From: Eubacteriales bacterium
Lineage (GTDB): Bacteria; Bacillota; Clostridia; Christensenellales; CAG-138
Direction: 5' to 3'
NCBI GenBank assembly: GCA_021373115.1
Contig: JAJFTI010000011.1
Coordinates: forward strand, 26,409-90,408
Length of the DNA: 64,000 bases
A program made the position numbers and the translations under genes. Under the pieces are notes generated by a model, which was given only the letters and a program-made list of their open reading frames with translations, was not told the DNA's origin and did no database searches. This document shows positions 36,485 through 44,973 of this stretch, in pieces (within the stretch, counting starts at the first letter, position 1; each line of letters starts with the position of its first letter).

Positions 36485-37766
36485 GTCTTAATTCTCCAAT
36501 TTTCAGAGCTTGCTCTCCAATATCGCGCCGATAAAACGCATGCTCAAACTCGATCCGCTCGGCCGCGCGATATGCCCTTTCCTGCGCGAGTCGCGGCGAT
36601 TTGTCCACGGCGGTCACGCCGAGTACCCTTCCGCCGGAGGTAACGAACAAGCCCTGTTTTTGTATGGTTCCCGCGTGAAACACGGAAATGCATTCCATTT
36701 GATCCGCGCCGTTCAGCAGAATCGGGTATCCCGTTTGATACCGCTGCGGATACCCGCCGGAAGCCAGCACCACGCAGCAGGCCGCGCCGCCGGAAAAGCG
36801 CACGGGAACCTCGCTCAAGCGCCCCTCTTCCACGGCGAGCATGATCTCGAACAGATCCGTCTCCAGCAGCGGAAGCACCGCCTGTGTTTCCGGATCGCCA
36901 AACCGGCAGTTGTACTCAATCACCTTCGGGCCGTTTGGGGTTAGCATCAAGCCGAAATATAGGCAACCGCGAAACGTCCGCCCCTCCGCGTTCATCGCAT
37001 GCATGGTGGGCAGGAAGATCCGCTCCATGCATTCCTTCGCGATCTCCTTCGTGTAATACGGGTTCGGCGCGAGCGCCCCCATCCCTCCGGTATTCGGGCC
37101 GCAGTCGCCGTCCAGCGCGCGCTTGTGATCCAGCGCCGAGACCATCGGGACGATCGTCTTCCCGTCCGTAAACGCCAGCACACTTGCCTCGTATCCGTAA
37201 AGATGCTCCTCGATTACGACGCGCTTCCCGCTTTCTCCGAACACGCCCTGTTCCATGAACGCGTATACAGCTTCTTTTGCTTCCGCCTCGCTCGTGGCGA
37301 CGGTTACGCCCTTGCCGAGCGCCGGCCCGTCCGCTTTGATGACGGGTAAAAACGAAATTCGCTGAAGATAAGCATACGCGTCCTCCGCACGGTCGAAGAC
37401 TTCGTAAGCCGCGGTCGGGATGTTGTAGCGCTTCATCAGATCCTTTGCAAAGCTCTTGCTTCCCTCAATGGCCGCCGCAGCGGCACAAGGGCCGAAGCAG
37501 CGGATTCCGGCCGCGCGCAATCGATCCGCCAGCCCCAGAATCAGCGGGTCGTCCGGCCCGATGACGGCAAAGTCGATCCCGTTTTCCGTCGCGAAGGAAA
37601 CGATCGCGTCCAGATCCGTCGCCTTGATCGGTACACAGGTTGCGTGTTCGCTCATGCCGCCGTTGCCGGGCAGCGCATAGAATGCGTCGATCTTTGGGTT
37701 TTTCCGCAGCGTTTCGAGCAGCGCGTGCTCGCGGCCGCCGCCGCCAACTATCATTACTTTCATCAT
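36477..37766 (-). CDS. purD: Phosphoribosylamine-glycine ligase
   Basis: 429 residues, usual length. ATP-grasp enzyme with VGGGGREHAL at the N terminus, GPDDPLILGLADRLR, DGPALGKGVTVA (about 147), PNTGGMGA (about 231) and CRFGDPETQ (about 294). It joins phosphoribosylamine and glycine to GAR. It lies 29 bases after the AICAR transformylase gene and overlaps purL, within the purine operon. Confidence 0.96.
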   Translation of the reverse strand: MMKVMIVGGGGREHALLETLRKNPKIDAFYALPGNGGMSEHATCVPIKATDLDAIVSFATENGIDFAVIGPDDPLILGLADRLRAAGIRCFGPCAAAAAIEGSKSFAKDLMKRYNIPTAAYEVFDRAEDAYAYLQRISFLPVIKADGPALGKGVTVATSEAEAKEAVYAFMEQGVFGESGKRVVIEEHLYGYEASVLAFTDGKTIVPMVSALDHKRALDGDCGPNTGGMGALAPNPYYTKEIAKECMERIFLPTMHAMNAEGRTFRGCLYFGLMLTPNGPKVIEYNCRFGDPETQAVLPLLETDLFEIMLAVEEGRLSEVPVRFSGGAACCVVLASGGYPQRYQTGYPILLNGADQMECISVFHAGTIQKQGLFVTSGGRVLGVTAVDKSPRLAQERAYRAAERIEFEHAFYRRDIGEQALKIGELRHG

Positions 37767-37795
37767 TCTGCTATTCTTCGCTCAATCTTCCCGGT

Positions 37796-38971
37796 TTAAT
37801 GGTGGAACAGGCGAAGCCCCGTAAAGAACATCGCGATTCCGTATTTGTCGCAGGCGGCGATGACGTCCGTATCCCGCACCGAGCCGCCGGGCTGCGCTAC
37901 GTAGGCAACGCCGCTTTCCCGCGCGCGCTCTATGTTGTCGTCAAAGGGAAAGAACGCGTCGCTGCCGAGCGAAACGCCGGAAAGACGCGCCCTGTGTTCC
38001 GCGCGGTCCTTACCGGTGAGCAGCGGGGGACGATTGCTGAAATACGCCTCCCAGCCGGATTGCAGGGACTCGCCGCCATCCGCAATATAGCGGTCAATCA
38101 GGTTGTCACGGTCAGGCCGCTTCATCTGCGGCAGAAACGGAAGGTTCAGCACACTTTCGTGCCGTCGCATCCACCAGACATCCGCCTTGTCGCCCGCAAG
38201 CCGCGTGCAGTGGATGCGGCTCTGCTGCCCCGCGCCAACGCCAATCGTCTGCCCGCCCGCGGCAAAGCAAACGGAGTTGGACTGCGTATATTTCAGCGTA
38301 ATAAGCGCAAGGATCAGGTCGTTCTTCGCGTTTTGAGAAATTTCCCGCAGAATCGTTACAGGGTTTTGCAGCAGCGATTCGTCAATCTTCGCCGTATTTC
38401 GCGGCTGCTCAAACGTAACGCCGAAGACCTGCTTGCGCTCCATCCCGGCGGGTTCGTAGGATTCGTTGACCTGCAGCACGGCGTAGGTTCCGTTTCGCTT
38501 GCTCCTGAGCAGCTCCAGCGCCTCCGGCGTGTAGCCGGGCGCGACGATTCCGTCCGACACCTCGCGTTTGATGATGCTCGCGGCCGTGAAATCGCATGTG
38601 TCGCTCAATGCAATGAAGTCGCCAAAGGACGACATGCGGTCGGTTCCGCGCGCGCGCGCATAGGCGCAGGCGACGGGCGAATCGTTCAATCCCTCGATGT
38701 CGTCCACGGCGCAGGCAATTCGGTCCGCCTCACCGAGCGGCAGGCCGATTGCCGCGCCCGCAGGACTAACGTGCTTAAATGACGCAGCCGCGGGCAATCC
38801 AAGCGACGCCTTGAGCTCGCGCACGAGCTGCCAGGCGTTCAGCGCGTCCAGATAATTGATGTAACCCGGCTGGCCATTCAGCACCGTAACGGGCAGTTCG
38901 CCCTGTTCCACATAGATGCGCGCGGGCTTCTGATGCGGGTTGCAGCCATATTTCAGAGGCAGTTCCTTCAT
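37796..38971 (-). CDS. purH: Stand-alone AICAR transformylase (PurH C-terminal domain only)
   Basis: 391 residues corresponding only to the transformylase half of PurH: LKYGCNPHQKPA at the start, SFKHVSPAGAA (about 65), GAGQQSRIHCTRLAGDKA (about 260), and PGGSVRD (about 362). The N-terminal IMP cyclohydrolase (MGS-like) domain of normal PurH (about 520 residues) is absent; a separate PurO-type cyclohydrolase is encoded just upstream. It formylates AICAR with 10-formyltetrahydrofolate to FAICAR. It overlaps purO by 4 bases. Confidence 0.92.
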   Translation of the reverse strand: MKELPLKYGCNPHQKPARIYVEQGELPVTVLNGQPGYINYLDALNAWQLVRELKASLGLPAAASFKHVSPAGAAIGLPLGEADRIACAVDDIEGLNDSPVACAYARARGTDRMSSFGDFIALSDTCDFTAASIIKREVSDGIVAPGYTPEALELLRSKRNGTYAVLQVNESYEPAGMERKQVFGVTFEQPRNTAKIDESLLQNPVTILREISQNAKNDLILALITLKYTQSNSVCFAAGGQTIGVGAGQQSRIHCTRLAGDKADVWWMRRHESVLNLPFLPQMKRPDRDNLIDRYIADGGESLQSGWEAYFSNRPPLLTGKDRAEHRARLSGVSLGSDAFFPFDDNIERARESGVAYVAQPGGSVRDTDVIAACDKYGIAMFFTGLRLFHH

Positions 38972-39693
38972 GCTTCTTTTTCCTCCGCCGCGTATTGATT
39001 TCGAATACGATCCTCATATTCACCCGTGCGAATATCGGTAGAGCGAACATAGAGCGCAACCCGGTGTTCCGGATGCAGCGCGTCCCAAAGTTCGCTCGTC
39101 AGCTCGTCGATGTCGTTTGGCAGTCGCACTTCCGCCGGTTCACCGGAAAAGCTAAGCAGCGCATCCTCGCTCGGGTGATAGGTGTGGATCAGGTGCCCGA
39201 TCCCCGCCGTCGGCTCAACGTCAAACGTCTGCCGGAGCGCGGTCTTCCCCTCCGCGTCCCCGGCCTTGAGGATCGACAGCGTATAGCCAAACGACTCGCT
39301 CATGCGAAGTATTCCGCTGATGCGCGGGGTAAAGTGCGGCGCGTCCGGCTCAAAGCGGCGCGTCTGCAGAGCCTCGTAAAACGAACCGCCGTTTTCGATC
39401 GCCTCGCAGATTGTGTCCGTTTGGTTGCCGTTCGTCACAACGATTTCATTCTCTAGCGTGCGCAGCGGCGCATAGAGAATCAGGCTGGGATCGACCATCC
39501 GGTGTTCGTCCAGCACGCGGATAGCGAGGTCGTCGCCCATCCGCTCCAGCGCGCGGTTGCGGCTGTTGACGCTGCGCCCCATAATGAAATACGCCAGCGC
39601 GGCGGTCGTTCCGTTCGGACAGAGTCCAAGCAGGATGCCGCGTCCCGGATAAGGATTTCCACAAAATACGTCCGAAAGATTACCTGGTTCCAT
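38968..39693 (-). CDS. purO: PurO-type IMP cyclohydrolase
   Basis: 241 residues of the archaeal-type IMP cyclohydrolase family, unrelated to PurH. Family-like segments include GNPYPGRG, ALAYFIMGRSVNSRNR (about 33) and LRTLENEIVVTNGNQTD (about 79). It closes the ring of FAICAR to IMP, the last purine step. It overlaps purN by 14 bases and the AICAR transformylase gene by 4, so the two halves of the last conversion are produced together. The name rests on recognised family features and perfect pathway context. Confidence 0.85.
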   Translation of the reverse strand: MEPGNLSDVFCGNPYPGRGILLGLCPNGTTAALAYFIMGRSVNSRNRALERMGDDLAIRVLDEHRMVDPSLILYAPLRTLENEIVVTNGNQTDTICEAIENGGSFYEALQTRRFEPDAPHFTPRISGILRMSESFGYTLSILKAGDAEGKTALRQTFDVEPTAGIGHLIHTYHPSEDALLSFSGEPAEVRLPNDIDELTSELWDALHPEHRVALYVRSTDIRTGEYEDRIRNQYAAEEKEA

Positions 39694-40315
39694 GTGTGTG
39701 TTTCGTCTCCCCCTGTTTGATCCGTTCCGCGCAGACCAGCTCCGTCGCGGCGGGCAGCAGCTGCCACTCCGCCTGCTCCATCACGCGCTGTTGCAGCATG
39801 ACCGGCGTGTCGCCGGGCAGCACCGGCACGGTTTTCTGCATCAGAATCCGCCCGCCGTCCGGCACTTCGTTGACCATATGCACCGTAGCGCCCGTCACCG
39901 GCTCGCCTGCCGCAAGCACCGCTTCGTGCACCTTGATTCCGTAATATCCCTTGCCGCAGTACGCGGGAATCAGCGAGGGATGCACGTTGAGAATCCGCTT
40001 TGGATACTGCGCCACAAACGACGCGCTTAAAATCTGTAAAAATCCCGCGAGCACGACGACGTCGATCCCGTGCGCCGCAAGTATGGAGAGCACCGCTTGC
40101 TCAAACGCCTCCCGTGAGCCGAGCAGCGCCCGATCCGCCGTTGCGGTTTCAATTCCGGCGGCTCTTGCCCGCTCCAGCGCGAACGCGCCTGCCCTGCTCG
40201 AAACAACCAGCGCAAGCGTTCCGCTGTGCAGCAGCCCGGTTGCCTCGGCATCGATCAGCGCCTGCAGATTCGTGCCCCCGCCGGACACCAGAACGGCAAT
40301 CCGCTGCTTCAGCAA
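39680..40315 (-). CDS. purN: Phosphoribosylglycinamide formyltransferase
   Basis: 211 residues. Folate-dependent GAR transformylase with IAVLVSGGGTNLQAL at the N terminus, the catalytic Asn-His pair in LNVHPSLIPAY (about 107), and GATVHMVNEVPDGGRIL with the catalytic Asp (about 142). It overlaps purM by 7 bases and purO by 14. Confidence 0.95.
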   Translation of the reverse strand: MLKQRIAVLVSGGGTNLQALIDAEATGLLHSGTLALVVSSRAGAFALERARAAGIETATADRALLGSREAFEQAVLSILAAHGIDVVVLAGFLQILSASFVAQYPKRILNVHPSLIPAYCGKGYYGIKVHEAVLAAGEPVTGATVHMVNEVPDGGRILMQKTVPVLPGDTPVMLQQRVMEQAEWQLLPAATELVCAERIKQGETKHTHGTR

Positions 40316-41319
40316 AACGAAACGCCCTCCCCGCCCGCAACAACCTCGCCGATTAAGTATGCGTCCACGCCGTCGGCCTGCAGGAGCGCGGCGGCTTGAT
40401 CGGCATGAGCCGCGGGCACCGTAATGGTCATCCCGACGCCCATGTTGAACGTGCCGAACATGTCCCGTTCGTCCAGCTCGCCAAGCGAGCGAAGCAGTTC
40501 GAAGACCGGCAGTACGCGCAAGCGCTTCCGTTCGATCTTGGCGGAATGCCCCTTCGGCAGGCTTCGTGGAATATTTTCGTAGAAGCCACCGCCGGTGATG
40601 TGCGCAACCGTGTGCACTTCCACTTGCTGAATCAGCGACAGTACGGGTTTTACATAGATGCGCGTCGGCGTCAGCAGCGCTTCTCCAAGCGGCATGCCCA
40701 ACTCCGGCTGGTAGGCTTCCAGCACCGCGCGCTCCATTGGAACCAGTTTTCGAACGAGCGAAAACCCGTTGGAATGCACGCCGGAGGAAGGCAGCGCGAG
40801 AATCGCGTCCCCCGCCGCCGCGCGGCTGCTCGTAAGCAACGCGCTTTTCGCGGCGCTACCGACGCAGAACCCCGCGAGATCATATTCCCCTGCCGGATAG
40901 AAGCCCGGCATCTCGGCGGTCTCGCCGCCGATGAGCGCGCAGCCCGCCTGACGGCAACCCTCCGCAACGCCTTTGACAATGCTCGCAGCAACGTCGGGAA
41001 TCAGCTTCCCCGTTGCGATGTAATCCAAAAAAAAGAGCGGGCTCGCGCCGTGGCAGACCACGTCGTTGACGCACATTGCCACGCAGTCGATCCCGACCGT
41101 ATCGTGCCGTTCCAGCGCGAAGGCCAGCTTGAGTTTTGTGCCAACCCCGTCCGCGCCGGAGACGAGTACGTTTTCCCCATATTCATAAAATCCGCCGAAC
41201 GAACCAAGCGTACTCATCACGTGCTCGTTAAACGTGGATTCGGCGTATTGCTTCATGCGCTTGACCGCTTCGTATCCCGCGGTTACATCTACGCCAGCCT
41301 CCTGGTAGGTCAAAGACAT
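40309..41319 (-). CDS. purM: Phosphoribosylformylglycinamidine cyclo-ligase (AIR synthetase)
   Basis: 336 residues. Recognisable by SLTYQEAGVDV at the start, GVGTKLKLAF (about 58), CVNDVVCHGA (about 85), IGGETAEMPGFY (about 133) and HITGGGFYEN (about 240). It closes FGAM to AIR using ATP. It overlaps purN and lies 41 bases after purF. Confidence 0.96.
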   Translation of the reverse strand: MSLTYQEAGVDVTAGYEAVKRMKQYAESTFNEHVMSTLGSFGGFYEYGENVLVSGADGVGTKLKLAFALERHDTVGIDCVAMCVNDVVCHGASPLFFLDYIATGKLIPDVAASIVKGVAEGCRQAGCALIGGETAEMPGFYPAGEYDLAGFCVGSAAKSALLTSSRAAAGDAILALPSSGVHSNGFSLVRKLVPMERAVLEAYQPELGMPLGEALLTPTRIYVKPVLSLIQQVEVHTVAHITGGGFYENIPRSLPKGHSAKIERKRLRVLPVFELLRSLGELDERDMFGTFNMGVGMTITVPAAHADQAAALLQADGVDAYLIGEVVAGGEGVSFC

Positions 41320-41360
41320 TTCAATCTCCTTTTTGGTTTGGGCGCATGCGCGCCATGCCT

Positions 41361-42818
41361 CTATTTATTCAGGCAGTTCTTCCTGCCGCATTTCATGCGT
41401 TCGGCAACGTCCTCCGGGTATTTCCCGCTGAAACATCCCGCGCAGAAGTTGCAGGCCGCGCACTCGACGGTGGAATACAGATCCTCCATGCTCAGGTAGC
41501 ACAGCGAATCCGCACCGATAAATTTGCGAATCTCTTCGACGGAGTGGTTCGCGCCGATAAGCTGCTCATGGGACGATGTATCGATTCCAAAATAGCAGGG
41601 ACTCGTCACCGGCGGCGAACTGATGCGAAGGTGCACCTCTTTCGCCCCCGCCGTGCGCAGCATCTCGACGATGTACTTGCTCGTCGTTCCGCGCACAATG
41701 GAATCGTCCACAAGGAGCACGCGCTTTGAGCGCACGTTTCGCTTGAGCGCGCTGAGCTTGAGCGAAACGCCGCGCTCGCGCTTATCCTGTGAGGGTTCAA
41801 TAAACGTGCGTCCCGTATAGCGGTTTTTGGAAAGCGCAATGGTCAGCGGCAACCCCGCCTGCCGCGCATAGCCCATGGCCGCGGGCATTGCGGAGTCCGG
41901 CACGGCAGCCACCACATCCACATCCGCCGGGGACGAAATCGCGAGCAGTTCACCCGCGCGTTCGCGCGCCCGGTGGACGGAGATTCCATCAATATCGGAA
42001 TCCGGCCGCGCAAAATAAACATACTCGAAGATACAAAGCGCCGTTTCCGCAGCATGCGTCGCCTGGTGGGATTTTAACCCGTGCCCTTCCGCAACGACGA
42101 TTTCGCCCGGGCGCACGTCGCGAACAAACTCCGCGCCAATCGTATCAAACGCGCAGGATTCCGAAGCGAGCACATAGGCGCTGTCGATTCGGCCCAGCGC
42201 GAGCGGCCGCATCCCCTTGGGATCGCGTACGCCGTAGAGACCATCCCGCGTCATCAGCACCAGCGCGTAGCTTCCCTTCATACGCTCGGAGGCTTTCGTA
42301 ATGCCCTCGATCAGGCCGCTTCCGCTGTATTTTGCAATCAGCGCGGCGATCACTTCGGAATCGACGGTGGTTTGAAACGCAATCCCTTCCTGCTCCAGCT
42401 CCGCGCGCAGCTCCTTTGCGTTAATAATGTTGCCGTTGTGCGCCAGCGCAATCTGGCCGGCGGGCGTGTCGATCACAACCGGCTGCGCGTTGGCAAGCAG
42501 GCTGTCCCCCGTTGTGGAATAGCGGACGTGGCCGATTGCCAGATTCGAACCGCCCAGCCCGGCGAGCCCTTCGCAGAACCGCCCGCTGACCAGCCCCATC
42601 TCCTTGTGGCAATCAATCCGCCCGCCGCGCGAAATCGCGATGCCCGCGCTCTCCTGCCCGCGATGCTGGAGCGAGAAGAGCCCGTAATAGGCGGCTTCTG
42701 CGGCGTTGATCCCGCTGCCGTTGCAGTAGATTCCAAAAACGCCGCATTCCTCCTGCATACTGTCCAGCCGGGGTTTGAGCCGGTCGTATGGTTTGGGCAA
42801 GCGGATTTGCAGCGGCAT
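41361..42818 (-). CDS. purF: Amidophosphoribosyltransferase, FeS type
   Basis: 485 residues. The glutaminase Cys follows a short propeptide (EECGVFGIY, Cys about 25). The phosphoribosyltransferase site is VLLVDDSIVRGTT (about 357). The C terminus has clustered cysteines (CAACNFCAGCFSGKYP, about 450-465), as in Bacillus-type PurF that carries an oxygen-sensitive [4Fe-4S] cluster. It makes phosphoribosylamine from PRPP and glutamine, the committed purine step. It starts just before purC ends in the same operon. Confidence 0.95.
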   Translation of the reverse strand: MPLQIRLPKPYDRLKPRLDSMQEECGVFGIYCNGSGINAAEAAYYGLFSLQHRGQESAGIAISRGGRIDCHKEMGLVSGRFCEGLAGLGGSNLAIGHVRYSTTGDSLLANAQPVVIDTPAGQIALAHNGNIINAKELRAELEQEGIAFQTTVDSEVIAALIAKYSGSGLIEGITKASERMKGSYALVLMTRDGLYGVRDPKGMRPLALGRIDSAYVLASESCAFDTIGAEFVRDVRPGEIVVAEGHGLKSHQATHAAETALCIFEYVYFARPDSDIDGISVHRARERAGELLAISSPADVDVVAAVPDSAMPAAMGYARQAGLPLTIALSKNRYTGRTFIEPSQDKRERGVSLKLSALKRNVRSKRVLLVDDSIVRGTTSKYIVEMLRTAGAKEVHLRISSPPVTSPCYFGIDTSSHEQLIGANHSVEEIRKFIGADSLCYLSMEDLYSTVECAACNFCAGCFSGKYPEDVAERMKCGRKNCLNK

Positions 42819-42819
42819 A

Positions 42820-43527
42820 TTATTCTCCCATCAGGCGGCGAATGATCTCGCGGTAGGCTTCTTCCACCTCGCCGAGATCCTGCCGGAAACGATCCTTGTC
42901 GAGCTTTTTACCCGTTGCCCTGTCCCAGAAACGGCAGGTGTCCGGCGATATCTCGTCCGCGAGAATCACCTTGCCGTCGCAACGGCCGAATTCGAGTTTA
43001 AAGTCGATCAACTCAATGCCAAGGTTCCAGAGATACTCACGAAGAATGTCGTTGATTCGAAGGGAGTAATTCTTGACCTGCTCCATCTCCGCGTCCGTCG
43101 CGAGGTTCAGCGCGCGAATGTAATAGGAGTTGATGAACGGGTCGCCCAAGGCGTCGTTCTTATAGCTGTATTCGAGGATGACGCTCGAAAGCTCCGTTCC
43201 CTCCGCAACGCCCATGCGCTTGGAAAAGCTGCCCGCGGCGCGGTTGCGAACGATGACCTCGATTGGCAGTATTTCCACGCGCTTCACCGCGGTTTCCCGC
43301 TCGGAAAGCTGCTCGACAAAGTGCGTCGGGATTCCCTTGCTCCCCAGCAGACGGAAGAAGTGGTTGGAGACCTTGTTGTTCACGACGCCCTTGCCGGTGA
43401 TCGTGCCCTTTTTGAGCCCGTTGAACGCCGTTGCGTCGTCCTTGTAGTCCACGATGACGATTTGGGGATCGTCGGTTGCGTACACCCGTTTTGCCTTGCC
43501 CTCGTAGATCTGTTCCAGCTTCTTCAT
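42820..43527 (-). CDS. purC: Phosphoribosylaminoimidazole-succinocarboxamide synthase
   Basis: 235 residues, usual for bacterial Pur[14 protein letters not shown] at residues 8-20, KDDATAFNG (about 28), [12 protein letters not shown] (about 88), DFKLEFGR and [14 protein letters not shown] (about 190). It joins CAIR and aspartate to SAICAR. ATG 43527 overlaps the purE stop by 4 bases; a longer in-frame extension would lie inside purE. Confidence 0.95.
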   Translation of the reverse strand: MKKLEQIYEGKAKRVYATDDPQIVIVDYKDDATAFNGLKKGTITGKGVVNNKVSNHFFRLLGSKGIPTHFVEQLSERETAVKRVEILPIEVIVRNRAAGSFSKRMGVAEGTELSSVILEYSYKNDALGDPFINSYYIRALNLATDAEMEQVKNYSLRINDILREYLWNLGIELIDFKLEFGRCDGKVILADEISPDTCRFWDRATGKKLDKDRFRQDLGEVEEAYREIIRRLMGE

Positions 43528-44021
43528 AACGCCTCTATCTCCTTTTGCAGCGCGGCGTTCGCTGCGGTGGTCTTTGCCGCGAGCGCGCGCATATATTGAT
43601 TCAGTTGTTGCGTAAGCGCTTCGTCCGAGAGCGCGAGGATGCGAATGGCGAGCAGCGCGGCGTTCGCGGCACCGTCGATGGCAACGCAGGCAACAGGCAC
43701 GCCTTTCGGCATCTGCGCCGTGGAAAGCAGCGCGTCCAGCCCGCCGAGATCGCCCGAACGAACGGGTACGCCGATCACCGGCAGAAAGGTTTGCGAAGCG
43801 ACCACGCCCGCGAGGTGCGCAGCCTTGCCCGCAATCGCGATGATTGCGCCGTAGCCTTCCTCCGCCGCGCCTTTTGCAAACGCCGCCGTCTCCTCCGGCG
43901 AGCGGTGCGCGGAGAGTACGCGAAGGGTAGCTGGCACGCCAAACTCCCGACAAACAGCAAGCGCTTCCTTCGCCAGCGACGCGTCGGAAGCGCTTCCCAT
44001 GATGATCGCAATCTTGTTCAT
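43524..44021 (-). CDS. purE: 5-(carboxyamino)imidazole ribonucleotide mutase / AIR carboxylase
   Basis: 165 residues: [12 protein letters not shown] at the N terminus, SAHRSPEET (about 43), [13 protein letters not shown] (about 67), and [17 protein letters not shown] (about 87). ATG 44021 has GGAGGG eight bases upstream. PurE converts N5-CAIR to CAIR (class I) or carboxylates AIR directly (class II). No purK is in the operon, so class cannot be settled here. Confidence 0.94.
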   Translation of the reverse strand: MNKIAIIMGSASDASLAKEALAVCREFGVPATLRVLSAHRSPEETAAFAKGAAEEGYGAIIAIAGKAAHLAGVVASQTFLPVIGVPVRSGDLGGLDALLSTAQMPKGVPVACVAIDGAANAALLAIRILALSDEALTQQLNQYMRALAAKTTAANAALQKEIEAL

Positions 44022-44067
44022 TGTCCCGTTCCCTCCGTCTATGCCCATATCGCCCGAAAAAGGCGCG

Positions 44068-44793
44068 TTAAAACTTCATGCGCAGCAGGGTATGCCGAAT
44101 CACCCCGCCAACGTAGTATTGGGGGGAGTAGAGCATCGGCATGCCTTCCTTGTCGTAGTCCAGTTCGTCGAGATATAGAAGCGGCGTCCCTTCCGGCACG
44201 CAAAACAACTTTGCCAGCGCGGCGTCCGCAACGGCGGGGCTCACCTCGGTGAGATCCATATGCGCTTCCAGCCCGCAGAACTGTTTTAAAAACGAAAAGA
44301 TCGGCTTTTGCAGATCCGCTTCGGAATACCCCTTTTTCTTAATCAGCGCGGTGGGAATATAGTCCTCGCAGTAGATCGCGGGCTTCTTGTCCGCGCCAAT
44401 GAGCCGGACGACGCGAAGGACGAATTCCCCGGCGTTGATTGCCAGGTGCGCGGCAACCGTCTCCGTCGCCGGAATCGTTTCGTGGGTCGCGTACAGCAGG
44501 CTCGCTTCGTGGCCGGATTCCTTGATCATCTCCATGAACTCAATCTCCATGTCCATGCGCACCTTCACGGCCAGAACATGGCGGTTGATGACGGTTCCAA
44601 CGCCCTGATGGCGGCTGATAAACCCCTCGCGCTCAAGCTGCGCAAGGCTGTCCCGCAGCTGCGTGCGGCTGATGTTCAGCCGTTCGGCGAGCACGCCTTC
44701 CGGCGGCAGTTTTCCGGAGTACCGGTAGGCGCCTTCTTTCATTTCTCGCAGAAGTCTGCTTCGAACGGACTGCAGCTGCATCTGTTCATCCAT
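44068..44793 (-). CDS. GntR/HutC-family regulator (UTRA domain), first gene of the purine operon
   Basis: 241 residues. N-terminal winged helix (about 8-75) with KLPPEGVLAERLNISRTQLRDSL-type recognition helix and HQGVGTVI wing; C-terminal UTRA ligand domain (about 95-240), ending with YSPQYYVGG. HutC-type regulators respond to small metabolites. It lies 46 bases before purE on the same strand, behind one promoter, with an inverted repeat in its own leader. The likely role is autoregulated control of purine synthesis by a purine or PRPP-like signal. That is inferred from position. AGGAGG precedes ATG 44793. Confidence 0.85.
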   Translation of the reverse strand: MDEQMQLQSVRSRLLREMKEGAYRYSGKLPPEGVLAERLNISRTQLRDSLAQLEREGFISRHQGVGTVINRHVLAVKVRMDMEIEFMEMIKESGHEASLLYATHETIPATETVAAHLAINAGEFVLRVVRLIGADKKPAIYCEDYIPTALIKKKGYSEADLQKPIFSFLKQFCGLEAHMDLTEVSPAVADAALAKLFCVPEGTPLLYLDELDYDKEGMPMLYSPQYYVGGVIRHTLLRMKF

Positions 44794-44819
44794 GCGTTTG
44801 CGCCTCCTTGTCGTACCTA

Positions 44820-44845
44820 TTGGTATTACCTATTCGTATTACCAA
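44820..44845 (-). promoter_or_regulatory. Candidate operator of the UTRA regulator
   Basis: Imperfect palindrome with arms TTGGTATTAC and GTATTACCAA (9/10 symmetric). The left part also repeats as TACCTATTGGTA and TTACCTATTCGTA. It lies between the predicted start site and the ribosome site of the regulator gene, as for a repressor operator. Confidence 0.65.
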
Positions 44846-44855
44846 TTTAGATAAA

Positions 44856-44884
44856 ACTATAGCACAGCACAACGCGTGTGTAAA
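44856..44884 (-). promoter_or_regulatory. Promoter of the purine operon
   Basis: On the - strand TTTACA (44879-44884) and TATAGT (44856-44861) are 17 bases apart. Transcription would start near 44849, just before the palindrome. Confidence 0.75.
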
Positions 44885-44930
44885 GAAGTTTGCGCCAGTG
44901 AAATCAATTTTTTCTGAATTTCCCGAAGGA

Positions 44931-44962
44931 AAAAAGGGCGGCTCATATTTTGAAACCGCCCT
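44931..44962 (-). terminator. Terminator of the carA-carB-dapF transcript
   Basis: On the - strand the stem AGGGCGG/CCGCCCT (44935-44941 and 44956-44962) with a 14-base loop is followed by TTTTTT. It lies 12 bases beyond the fusion-gene stop. Confidence 0.85.
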
Positions 44963-44973
44963 GCCCGTTCCCT

